DNA from: an uncultured Bacteroidales bacterium
Lineage (GTDB): Bacteria; Bacteroidota; Bacteroidia; Bacteroidales; FEN-979
Reading direction: 5' to 3'
Length of the DNA: 41,231 bases
NCBI GenBank assembly: GCA_903845055.1
Contig: CAIMWF010000120.1
Location: forward strand, 1 to 41,231
Position numbers and translations under genes: made by a program. Under the pieces are notes generated by a model. The model did not search any database and was not told where the DNA came from. It saw only the letters and a program-made list of their open reading frames with translations. This document shows, piece after piece, positions 24,512 through 33,500 of this stretch. Every line of letters begins with the position of its first letter. The stretch's first letter is position 1.

Positions 24512-25425
24512 TGGTTTACCGTTGTGAAGAGGATGACGTTGAAAAGGGCGTAATAGATGACGCCCGCCTGGTTTTCGAACATCGATTCGACCAGGATGTT
24601 AACCGCGAATACCGCCAGGAAGACCAGGTACAGGAGTTCGCGGCGCCTGAATGCGCGCACGGCGGGGAAAACCAGCATGAAGAGCAGGAGCGCCAGCCCG
24701 GAAATCCCGAGGGCGAATATAACCACGACCATGAACAGGGATATCCATCCCGCCTTGGAATTCAGCAAAACCACAACCACAAACAGGTGGATCACCAGCA
24801 GGACTCCCCCAACCCGAAACCGCCTGGCCAGGGAATCGTCTTCCATAATGCCGTAACCCGCAATTGCAATGGCAAAGGTGAAATACATGGCCAGGTAACC
24901 CGGGTGGAAATACCACGACAGCTGCGTATAGTAAAAGGCTTTCTCAACATGGAATACCGCCATCATGATGGCCGCGTGTCCCAGCAGGATGAGGGTGGAG
25001 GCGAAACAGCCGGCAACAAAAAACAAGAAGATCCTCCTGGTTACCGCTTTTTCAAGGTAAAACGGCTCGCGGGTCGCAAACAGAAGGGGGAAAACGAGCA
25101 ACGATAGCTTGACCTCCAGGTCGAACCAGCCATAGGCGAGGTTGGACGACCAGGACATCCCCGCAACATACAGGAGATACAAGAGTGAAAAGGAAAAAAG
25201 TGCTGCGCGCTTCTTATCCCTCAAAAGGAGGGCGAAGGTCACGACATAGCTGCCTTCGGCCAGCCAGTTCAGGAATAACAGGAAAATAAGGGGGGGAAGG
25301 ATCCTCCCGTATACCGGGATGAAAAAAACCACCGCAGGCAGAAGCAGGTGAAAGATCTTCCTGTGGATCGGTTTCCTTTTCATTTTTACAAAACTACGAA
25401 CATTCCCTATTTTTTCCATCCGCAT
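24487..25425 (-). CDS. Polytopic membrane protein, O-antigen ligase-like, possibly shortened
   Basis: The 312-residue protein has about nine hydrophobic helices. Segments such as LSWYFHPGYLAMYFTFAIAI, VVVLLNSKAGWISLF and ESMFENQAGVIYYALFN are characteristic of the O-antigen ligase/Wzy-like group of Bacteroidota, which join or polymerise surface polysaccharides at the periplasmic face. Such proteins usually exceed 400 residues and have a large periplasmic loop between the LLNS-K-A-G helix and the ES-x-x-E-x-Q-A-G region. That loop seems absent here, with only the short basic link FRRREL. The last seven codons lie inside an intergenic repeat. The start may be the ATG at 25425 or at 25383. Divergent from a glycosyltransferase operon, which fits a polysaccharide role; activity is doubtful. 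Confidence 0.65.
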   Translation of the reverse strand: MRMEKIGNVRSFVKMKRKPIHRKIFHLLLPAVVFFIPVYGRILPPLIFLLFLNWLAEGSYVVTFALLLRDKKRAALFSFSLLYLLYVAGMSWSSNLAYGWFDLEVKLSLLVFPLLFATREPFYLEKAVTRRIFLFFVAGCFASTLILLGHAAIMMAVFHVEKAFYYTQLSWYFHPGYLAMYFTFAIAIAGYGIMEDDSLARRFRVGGVLLVIHLFVVVVLLNSKAGWISLFMVVVIFALGISGLALLLFMLVFPAVRAFRRRELLYLVFLAVFAVNILVESMFENQAGVIYYALFNVILFTTVNQEKLKIKD

Positions 25426-25448
25426 AAATATTTATCCGCCGGACTCAC

Positions 25449-25456
25449 TATCTTTG
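25449..25456 (+). promoter_or_regulatory. Candidate -7 element of the glycosyltransferase operon
   Basis: TATCTTTG, an exact TAnnTTTG match, lies about 100 bases before the glycosyltransferase start. No -33 TTG at the standard spacing is visible. Confidence 0.4.
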
Positions 25457-25554
25457 GTAATTGTTATGCATTTTATGCTGCGACGCATTTTTATCATGAA
25501 AACATACCAACCGCTTCCGTCTGTCGTTAATTCATCACTTCCTGTTACTAAACA

Positions 25555-26313
25555 ATGATCATGACCGGGTTATCAATTATCATCATTACCTATAACGAAG
25601 AACACAACATCGGAAAATGCCTGGAGGCAGTCAAAGGCCTTGCCGATGAGATCCTGGTGGTGGATTCCTTTTCGGGCGACAAAACCGTTGAAATCTGCGA
25701 ATCATACGGCTGCCGGGTGATCCGCAGGGAGTTCAAAGGGTTTGCCGATCAGAAACTTTTTGCCGCCAACGAAGCTAAAAATGACTGGATTCTCTCGCTC
25801 GACGCGGATGAGGTAATGACGGAAGATTTAAAAAATGAAATTCATACCATGCTCCTGCAGGGAACGATGCCCCTTTGCGGGTATGAAATACACCTGCTGC
25901 TCTCTTACATGGGAAAGATCATGCACCATTCGGGGGTGGGAACTGTTTACAAGCTCCGGCTTTTCAAAAGGAAATACGGCACCTTCGAATTTTCGCACGT
26001 GCACGAGCAAATCGTATTGAACGGGCCGGTGGGGCGCCTGAAAGGAAAGATCATACACTATTCGTACCGCGATCTTCACCACCATTTCGAAAAATCAAAC
26101 TTTTACACCTCCCTGGCCGCGAAACAATACCAGCAGGCGGGAAAGCGCTACCAGAAGGCCTGGGTCGCCTTTAAATTCCCGGTCACCTTTCTTACCTATT
26201 ATTTCCTTAAAATGGGGATCCTCGACGGGTACCCGGGGTTCATGTGGTCCTTCCTGGCCGCCATGTACTCGACGATCAAAATTGCCAAAACCATCGAACT
26301 GATCAGCCTATGA
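25555..26313 (+). CDS. Family 2 glycosyltransferase, WaaE/KdtX-like
   Basis: This 252-residue protein opens with the GT-A fold signature SIIIITYNEEHNIGKCLEAV, then DEILVVDSFSGDKTVEI and the metal-binding LSLDADE (Asp83-Ala-Asp85). The later segments YKLRLFKRKYGTFEFSHVHEQI and HYSYRDLHHHFEKSNFYT are typical of the WaaE/KdtX-like group that adds a sugar to lipopolysaccharide core or related glycans. The C-terminal hydrophobic stretch (VTFLTYYFLKMGIL, GFMWSFLAAMYS) would hold it at the inner membrane. A second ATG (25561) could be the start. Its TGA overlaps the next gene's ATG (ATGA), so the two are translationally coupled. Confidence 0.88.
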   Translation: MIMTGLSIIIITYNEEHNIGKCLEAVKGLADEILVVDSFSGDKTVEICESYGCRVIRREFKGFADQKLFAANEAKNDWILSLDADEVMTEDLKNEIHTMLLQGTMPLCGYEIHLLLSYMGKIMHHSGVGTVYKLRLFKRKYGTFEFSHVHEQIVLNGPVGRLKGKIIHYSYRDLHHHFEKSNFYTSLAAKQYQQAGKRYQKAWVAFKFPVTFLTYYFLKMGILDGYPGFMWSFLAAMYSTIKIAKTIELISL

Positions 26314-27119
26314 TCATCCCGGCCATCGCAGTTTCCCTGGCAATCATCATGGTCCTGTGGTTCACGGTGACACGCAGTTTCCTGGTGCCGCCGAAAAAAG
26401 GGCTGCCCATCCTGATGTATCACAAGGTTGCCACTACCGGTGCCGACGGGCTGACCATCCCTGCTGCGGAACTCGGACAACAGTTCCGGTACATCCGCGA
26501 AAAGGGCTACCATACCCTTTTCTTCGGGGAGGTTGCGGCCCTGCTCCGCGCAAAACAACCTTTGCCTGCCCGGGCCCTGGTCATCACTTTCGACGATGCA
26601 TACCGGAGTTTTCACACCCACGCCCTGCCCCTCCTTGAAAAATACAACCTGAAGGCGACGGTGTTCGTCCCCGTGGGGCACATGGGGGGAACCAATGCCT
26701 GGGACCGGGGGAACGACCCGGTCATGCCGGCTGAAGAGCTGGGGTTGATCATGAAGGGCGGACTTGTCGAGACGGGGCTGCACTCGTTTGCCCACCGGAA
26801 TTACAGGGAGATGTCGCTGCAGGAGATGAAAGAGGACCTGGAGAAGTGCGCCACAGCATTGACCGCATGCAACCTGCCGTTCGCAAGGGTGCTCGCTTAT
26901 CCTTACGGGGGATACCCGAAAAAAGATGCGGCCCGCCTTGCGCAGATGAAAGCAATGTTCAGGGAGACGGGGCTTGATTTTGCCCTCCGCATCGGGAACC
27001 GGATAAACCCGCTCCCGCTGAAAGAACCATACCTGGTGAAGCGCATCGACATCAAGGGAACCGACTCTTTCGCCACCTTCCGCATCAAATTGAGCAAGGG
27101 CAGGAAAAAATTGTTTTAA
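26310..27119 (+). CDS. Polysaccharide deacetylase (NodB homology), membrane anchored
   Basis: The protein has 269 residues from the ATG at 26310, which overlaps the glycosyltransferase stop by ATGA; the frame extends upstream to 26244 but only inside that gene. An N-terminal anchor (IIPAIAVSLAIIMVLWF) precedes the NodB domain: PILMYHKV, VITFDDAY with Asp95-Asp96, LKATVFVPVGHMG, the zinc-binding H-S-F-A-H (His158, His162), and AYPYGGYPKKD. The metal-binding Asp-His-His triad of carbohydrate esterase family 4 is therefore complete. It should remove N-acetyl groups from a surface or cell-wall glycan outside the inner membrane. The operon context points to modification of the glycan made with the upstream enzyme. 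The next gene follows after 14 bases. Confidence 0.88.
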   Translation: MIIPAIAVSLAIIMVLWFTVTRSFLVPPKKGLPILMYHKVATTGADGLTIPAAELGQQFRYIREKGYHTLFFGEVAALLRAKQPLPARALVITFDDAYRSFHTHALPLLEKYNLKATVFVPVGHMGGTNAWDRGNDPVMPAEELGLIMKGGLVETGLHSFAHRNYREMSLQEMKEDLEKCATALTACNLPFARVLAYPYGGYPKKDAARLAQMKAMFRETGLDFALRIGNRINPLPLKEPYLVKRIDIKGTDSFATFRIKLSKGRKKLF

Positions 27120-27133
27120 TCGCGCAAATCCTG

Positions 27134-28090
27134 ATGAAACATCTTATAAGCCCGCATGTTGCTCATCTCTTCCGTACCCTGCTTATTATTGTGGTATCAG
27201 TTATCCATGGTGCCGGCGGGTTTGCACAGGCCGTGCCCGACCCGAAAGAGATTTACCTGATCAGCGATGTCCAGGAACCGATGAGGGTGGAGAAGTGGGT
27301 TGGCAAACCCTACCGGAACGAAGAGGCGACCGACAGCTTATATGCCGATATGGTGCGCCTGAAACCCCGGCAGGTGTTCCTGCTGGGCGACCTGGCTTCG
27401 GCGGGCTCGAACAACAGGGCATGGGCCCCGCTCGACAGGTTTTTGAATGCCCTGCACCGGGCCGGTGCCCAGGTACATGCCATCCCCGGCAACCACGAAT
27501 ACATGGGGGAAAAGGAAGGGATGCGGAACTTCACGCGCCGTTTCGGCGAAAAGTCACTGCACGGATACTGCGTAAGGGTTGATTCCATGGTGCTGGTGAT
27601 GCTGAACTCGAATTTCAAAAAGCTCAGACCAGAGGAGGTATCGAAACAACTCGTCTGGTATAATACCGTGATGGATTCGTTGGAAGACGACCGCGTAACG
27701 CGGGCGATCATCGTCTGCACGCACCATGCGCCCTTCAGCAACAGCCGGGTGGTGGGCTCCTCCGCACCGGTTGCCGGGCTGATCGTGCCGGGGTTTGAGA
27801 AGTCGAAAAAAACGGTCCTGCTCATCAGCGGACATTCGCACAACCTGGAATATTTTGCAAGGCCCCGGGGGAAACATTTCCTGGTGATCGGCGGCGGTGG
27901 CGGAATCGCCCAGCCCCTCCTCGCCATGGACAAACGCGTGCACCACGATCTCCTCGGCCAGGAGGTGAAACCCCTCTATTTTTATCTTGTGATGAAAAGA
28001 AAAGAAAATTCCCTGGAGCTTGTCGCCCGGGGATTCAAGCGCGATTTCCGTTTCTTCGAGCTGGAGATCGCCACCCTGACCTTAAACTGA
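27134..28090 (+). CDS. Exported calcineurin-like metallophosphoesterase
   Basis: The 318-residue protein has a signal-peptide-like start (LLIIVVSVIHGAGGFAQA). Metal-binding motifs of the calcineurin-like phosphoesterase fold follow in order: ISDVQ (Asp45, with Gln47 where His is commoner), LLGD (Asp86), GNHE (Asn120, His121), CTHHAP, and GHSH (His234, His236). The Asp-x-Gln variant of the first motif is known in some exported members. The enzyme probably hydrolyses a phosphoester in the periplasm; no specific substrate can be named. It is the third gene in a tight operon with the glycosyltransferase and deacetylase, so a phosphorylated glycan or lipid carrier is a reasonable guess. Confidence 0.85.
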   Translation: MKHLISPHVAHLFRTLLIIVVSVIHGAGGFAQAVPDPKEIYLISDVQEPMRVEKWVGKPYRNEEATDSLYADMVRLKPRQVFLLGDLASAGSNNRAWAPLDRFLNALHRAGAQVHAIPGNHEYMGEKEGMRNFTRRFGEKSLHGYCVRVDSMVLVMLNSNFKKLRPEEVSKQLVWYNTVMDSLEDDRVTRAIIVCTHHAPFSNSRVVGSSAPVAGLIVPGFEKSKKTVLLISGHSHNLEYFARPRGKHFLVIGGGGGIAQPLLAMDKRVHHDLLGQEVKPLYFYLVMKRKENSLELVARGFKRDFRFFELEIATLTLN

Positions 28091-28157
28091 CCCCGGCATC
28101 ACGGCGGAATTCCTGTTATCCGGGTTGAAACCGGGGGCCCCTGGGTCCGGTTGCATC

Positions 28158-28754
28158 CTATTTCTTCGTGATGAAAAGCCCGTCCTTCAACATGGCCTTC
28201 ACGGTGGCTTTTGCAAAAGTATAAGCCAGCTTGTCGGTGCCGCCATTCAGCGTTCCGCTCAGCTGCCAGGCCCACTGTTCATCCCTGGAGGCCCGGTTGT
28301 AGAAATCGACGCTGAGCTTTACATCGGTGACCATCTTCATCCCCCCGGCAATGGGTACGCTGGCGCCGGCATAGCCGCCGTACATGCCCACCCCCACCCC
28401 CACGCTGAGCGTCGGGGTATTCTGGGCGCGTTTTTCGGTGCCGTTCACCGAATAGACCAGCAGGGCGTCCACCTGCAGCGAATCGGCAATGGCCAGGAAT
28501 GCCTCGCGCGAAGCCACACGCGCCTGTTTCACATTCGCGTAGGCGGTGATTGCCACAATGCCTTTGTCCGTGAGGAGCTTTACCGTATTGTCCTCGAGCT
28601 GATGCCGGGCAACGGCATCGGATACTTTGGCATATACCATCACCTTGCGGTAGGATTCGGCTTTATAGTCCGACGATTTCCAGGTGTTCTGGGCAATGGC
28701 CGGCACCAGGAAAACGACCAGGCAAAAAGCGATAAAAAGATGTTTCATCTTCAT
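28158..28754 (-). CDS. Exported hypothetical protein
   Basis: The ATG at 28754 gives 198 residues and opens a signal peptide (MKMKHLFIAFCLVVFLVPAIAQ); another in-frame ATG lies at 28748. The frame extends to 28811, but that would hide the signal. The mature protein has WKSSDYKAESYRKVMVYAKV, a region with LEDNTVKLLTDKGIVAITAYANV, and a glycine-rich VGVGVGMYGGYAGASVPIAGG hairpin, followed by strands and a final helix ending FITKK. The layout resembles DUF4136-like or related small periplasmic proteins, but the match is not firm. It converges on the phosphoesterase gene 67 bases away. Confidence 0.7.
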   Translation of the reverse strand: MKMKHLFIAFCLVVFLVPAIAQNTWKSSDYKAESYRKVMVYAKVSDAVARHQLEDNTVKLLTDKGIVAITAYANVKQARVASREAFLAIADSLQVDALLVYSVNGTEKRAQNTPTLSVGVGVGMYGGYAGASVPIAGGMKMVTDVKLSVDFYNRASRDEQWAWQLSGTLNGGTDKLAYTFAKATVKAMLKDGLFITKK

Positions 28755-28869
28755 TGTTATTAGGGATTTAAGGCCATGCAGCAGCCCCCGCAGTTTGGGG
28801 AATTCGTGCATCTTGGCCGCGGTAAAGGTAGGAAAAAAGCCGGATGCGTTTGACCGTGAAGAAGAAGGA

Positions 28870-29931
28870 TCAGTTTCCCCTCATCCGTTTGTATATCATG
28901 GCCGACATGCCGCTGACGAAGGCCGTCTGTGTCTCAATATGCTTCCCGCGGGTCATAATGGTCAGGATATAGGGGGAATTATGGGCATAAACGATGCCTG
29001 ATTCTGAAAAGTCCATCGATTCGTTGATGCCTCTCTCCCCGAACTTATGCGCGACAACGGTGCCTTCGGGCAGTTCTTTCACGATCCCCTCCCTGAAACT
29101 GCTCTCCGTGAGCAATCTCAGACCGTATTCCGAAAGTACTTCGTTGACATAAGTGGCATTGAAGAGCAACCTTAGAAATTTTGAATACTGTCGGGGCGAA
29201 ATAGAATAGACCGCATCGGAAGGCTCATCACAAAAGGGTATGTCAATATCTCTGAAGAATTGCCGGTACTGATCTTTATCCATATGGCTGCTCAAGAGGT
29301 AGGTGGCGTTGTTGTCCGATTCATCGGTCATATATTCGAGGAGTTTCTCGACCGTGTACTTCTGCCCGGGGATGATCGAATCGCCCTTGTATTTCTGGTT
29401 CGGGAAGGTAAGATCCGGCTTCTGATACACAAATTCCTTTTTCAGGGTACCCGGGCGGATCTCCTCCTGTTTCAGGTAATACATCAGGATGGGCAACTTC
29501 ATGAGGCTGCCGGGAAGGTATTCATTGTTCCCGTACATGCTCGTCCAGAACCCTGAATTCATATCCTTCACATAAACCGCCGCGGAGGTGATCATTCCTT
29601 TGTTCTGTGATTGCTCGATGAATGCGGCAATATCTGATTTAAGGGAGGAGAAAGCTTCCGATTCCAATTCCGATTCGGCAAGCAGCAGCGGGCGGGTATA
29701 TTTGTCATGGGCGTCTTCCAGCCGGATGATGGCCAGGGAACAGGGGCTGCTGGTGAGACGCATGCTGTTCACCTGGTTTGCGGCTCTCGAAGCCCTGATA
29801 TAAAATAAGACATTGGAGGCCAAAAGAAGGAGGATGATCCCGGAAAGGAGGATCACCATGATTCTGAAGCGTTTCAAAGCTTTTTTTGAGGCTGCTTCCG
29901 TTTCGTGGGGGTGATGGTGCGGGTGTTGCAT
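28870..29931 (-). CDS. Membrane-anchored class A beta-lactamase-fold serine hydrolase
   Basis: The 353-residue protein has a His-rich cytoplasmic start (MQHPHHHPHETE), one anchor helix (about 25-46, IMVILLSGIILLLLASNVLFY) and a periplasmic domain. The catalytic motifs are S-L-M-K (Ser142, Lys145), S-D-N (205-207) and K-F-G (296-298) in place of K-T-G. The omega-loop E-x-x-L-N motif needed for fast deacylation in class A beta-lactamases was not found. Together with membrane anchoring and the Phe in KFG, this favours a peptidoglycan hydrolase or penicillin-binding relative over a resistance enzyme. It is separated by about 115 bases from the next minus-strand gene and is likely transcribed alone. 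Confidence 0.8.
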   Translation of the reverse strand: MQHPHHHPHETEAASKKALKRFRIMVILLSGIILLLLASNVLFYIRASRAANQVNSMRLTSSPCSLAIIRLEDAHDKYTRPLLLAESELESEAFSSLKSDIAAFIEQSQNKGMITSAAVYVKDMNSGFWTSMYGNNEYLPGSLMKLPILMYYLKQEEIRPGTLKKEFVYQKPDLTFPNQKYKGDSIIPGQKYTVEKLLEYMTDESDNNATYLLSSHMDKDQYRQFFRDIDIPFCDEPSDAVYSISPRQYSKFLRLLFNATYVNEVLSEYGLRLLTESSFREGIVKELPEGTVVAHKFGERGINESMDFSESGIVYAHNSPYILTIMTRGKHIETQTAFVSGMSAMIYKRMRGN

Positions 29932-30500
29932 CGGGAGTCGAATAACTATCGCGCAGACACCATTATCCCTGCAAAGGTTGCCTGCAATGCGTGTGAAATC
30001 CTCACCAGGCTGACTGCCAGGCGATTTGTTTTAGGCTGAAATATATCCGGCGGCAAATTTTTCGGTGCATATTTACCGTCATCCTGGAACTAAGGAATGT
30101 CAATGTTAATATTTCCAATTCTTGAATACAACAATCATCCTGGTGCTTGATACTTTCCCGTGCTTTTACCAATTACCTGAATGCTAACCAGGTCACTTTT
30201 GTTGGGTGACTCGTCCTGCCAAAATATACATGGAGGTATTTAAGAGGCATTTTAAATGTTCCTGATTGGTGCGATACAAGAAAGAGCATTGAAGGTGCCG
30301 CTTCGGGCGCCGACCGGGCCATGACCCGGGGGGGTGAATGATTACAACCCCCGTTTGTCGGGGTACCCGTCGTCGAGGGGCCATGCGTTTGGTGTGAGGT
30401 GTGTGAAGGATTGAGTGGGTGCCATAATAAGCCCTGCATGATCATTCAACAACGGGGGAGTGGCCGGATTGACGGGTCAATCCGGCCGGTCTCATCACCG
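29932..30500. other. Gene-free stretch before surface protein copy 2
   Basis: No convincing gene. Two short minus-strand frames near 30173-30445 have composition of translated non-coding DNA (many Pro, His, Thr and Ser). Around 30329-30345 there is a small GC-rich hairpin (CCGGG and CCCGG), and a strong palindrome lies at 30462-30487. Nothing else recognised. Confidence 0.45.
30462..30487. terminator. Perfect 12-bp palindromic hairpin behind surface protein copy 2
   Basis: GGCCGGATTGAC and GTCAATCCGGCC pair perfectly around two bases, 13 bases beyond the minus-strand stop. There is no T-run, as at the matching hairpin behind copy 1; the arms differ in sequence but share the GGATTGAC word. 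Confidence 0.5.
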
Positions 30501-33500
30501 TCACTTGCAAATGATCACTCTCCTGGTCCATTGGTTCCCGCTGGCCCTGAAAACGATGGTATAAATCCCGTTCCGGAACGTTCGCAGGTCGATTTCCTTC
30601 TGAATTTCCCCGTCCGGGTTGAATTGGCCTGATTCATAGATCCTTACCCCCAGGAGATTATAAACTTCCAGTGTGCAAATTTCCCTGGAATTGTAATTGA
30701 TCATCGCGGTGAACAACCCGGCATTCGGGTTCGGAAAGACCAGGAACTCAATGAGGTTTTGTATATCACCGGTTCCTGTTTCGGGGGAATCCGGGCAAGT
30801 CGTGACCGTCACGTTTTTGGTTGTGGGGGGATCCGCCCTGCAGCCATTGGGATCCGTGTAACTGACCGAGAGATACTTTGAACCGGGAAGGGTCCATTTT
30901 ACCTGTACCTGGCTGGTGTTGAACCCGGCAGTCATTATCCCGCCTGAGCCTCCTACGATCCAGGTATAATAAGTCATCCCGGGTTCGGTGGAGTAGGTTG
31001 TCAGCGCATTGGCGCAAACCGAACTGCTGCCTGTGATCGTGGGGACCGGCAACGCGTTTATGGTAACATTCTTCACCGTGGGGTTCAATACAGGGCATCC
31101 CCCCTGCCCGACATAGGTGACGGAGAGGTTTTGCGCCCCCGGGTTGTTCCATTTGACATATATCTGTCTTGTCCCGCTGCCGGAAAGTACCGACCCTCCC
31201 TGCGAAACCGTCCATGTGTAGCCGGTCATCCCGGGTTCCGTGCTGTAAAGGGCTGTTGAATTGAAACAACCGGAAGATGTTCCCGATATGTTGGGAACGG
31301 GGATGGGATATACGGAAACATAGAACGACGCCGGGTTGAATGCTGTGCAACCATACGAATTCGAATAATTGACTCTCACAAATTGGGTTTGGGTGCCGGG
31401 TGCGGGTGATATCCATGTTACGGTGATGGCATTGGTCCCGGCGCCGGCTGTAATGGAGCCCCCTGTCGAAATGGTCCAGGTATAACCGCTCATCCCCGTT
31501 TGTGTCGTATAGACGTTACCGGTTGACCCGGCGCATACGGATGACGGACCCGTAATGGTCGGTTCGGGCCTTGGATTAACGGTTACGGCATAATAGGTCG
31601 GGTAAACAGCCCTGCACCCCGTCGGGTTGGTGTAATTCACCGTTACCGTCCTGCTGCCCGTTTGGGTCCAGGATACGGTAATGGCCGACGTCCCGAGGCC
31701 CGAGGTGATCGTTCCACCGGGGGAGACCGCCCAGGTATAACCTGTCATCCCGGTCTCGGTAGTGTATACGTTGCCTGTACTGTAATAACAAACGGAGGCC
31801 GGTCCTGTTATGGTGGGCACCGGGCCGGCGCTCACTGCCACATTATAAACCCCCGGTGCGGCTGCCGCACACCCGCTGGTGGCTGTATAACTTACACTGA
31901 CGGTCTGGGGCCCCGGTGATATCCAGTTAACGGTAACATAATTCTTCGTCGCAGTCCCGCCGGCCGTGATGGATCCCCCGGATGAAACCGTCCATGTGTA
32001 ATTGGTCATCCCCGTCTGGGTATAATAATTATTCTGGAAGCTGCCCTGGCACACGGCTGAAGGCCCGGAAATGGTCGGAACCGGCAGGGGTTTTACATTC
32101 ACCTGGAACGTTGCATACTGGATGGCCCTGCAGCCGCTGGCATTCGTATATTTTACCTTTACGGTCTGGGCGCCGGCAGCTGACCAGGTGACCGTCAGGG
32201 TATTGGAAGTTGGGGTGCCGCCCGCGGTAACGGTCCCTCCCGCCGAAACGATCCATTCATAAGCCGTCATCCCGGCCTGCGTGGCGTAGACAACATTCGT
32301 CGTCCCCTGGCATACACTGTAATTGCCGGTAATCGACGGAACCGGCGCCTCATTGACCCTGACCGGGAAATTGGTTGATGTCTCTGCCTTGCAACCGGAG
32401 GTATTGTAATAATTCACCTTTACATACTGGTTTCCGGGACTGTTCCAGGTCACATTGATTGCTGAAGTTCCTGTCCCCGAGGTTATTGATCCCCCGGTCG
32501 GCACCGTCCAGGTATACCCTGTCATACCGCCCTGAGTGGCATAGAGGTTCCCTGCCGTGCCGGCACAAACGGTATCCGGCCCGGTAATAACCGGTACGGG
32601 AAGAGCGTTCACCGTAACGTTGAAGACTGTCGGAACAGCTGCAAAACAACCGTTTCCATTCATATAACTCACGCTCACGGTCCTGGCCCCGGGGGTGGTC
32701 CAGGTGACGATTATGCTGCTGCCGCTGTTTGTCCCGCTGGACGAAATAGAGCCTCCGGAAGAAACAGTCCACGTGTAATAACTCATCCCCGGCTGGGTCG
32801 TGTAAACATTGCCCGTTGAACCCGCACACACACTGGCGTTCCCGGTAATTACGGGAACCGGGAGCGGATACACCGTGACATTGTAAACAGTGGGTGATGC
32901 GGCCGTGCAACCATAGCTGTTGGTATAATTCACACGCACAGTCTGGGCGCCAAGGGAGTCCCACCTCACCGCAATGGCGTTGGTTCCCGCCCCTGAAATA
33001 AGGGTTCCCCCTGAAGAAATATTCCACACGTACCCTGTCATTCCGCTCTGCGTGTAATAAACACAGTTTTCAGGAGTTCCGAGACACTTTTTTGACGGCC
33101 CGGTGATGGTCGGCACAGGAAGGGAACTGACCGTGACATATTTAACGACAGAGGAACTGGCGAAACAACCAGCCGTGTTGGTATAATTAACAGTGACATA
33201 TTGAGTGCCTGACTTTGTCCAGGTGATGGTGGCACTGTTGCCGGAGGTCGTTCCGCCGGCCGTAACAGACCCCCCGTTGGAAACGGTCCATAAGTAATAG
33301 GTCATGCCCGGTTCCGTCGAATAGACATTCCCGGCGGAGTTTATGCAAACAGGCGAGGGACCCGTGAGGGTTGGCGCCGGAACCGGGGTTACCGTCACGT
33401 TAAAGACGGATGGCGCCGCCCCGAAACAACTGTTTCCATTCATGTAGTTCACACTCACAGTCCTGGCGCCGGCCGAACTCCAGGTAACCGTAACGGTGCT

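Noticed and set aside
30173-30445. Small minus-strand gene before copy 2
   Set aside because: High Pro, His, Thr and Ser content, no start signal, and no family features; codon pattern is not coding-like.
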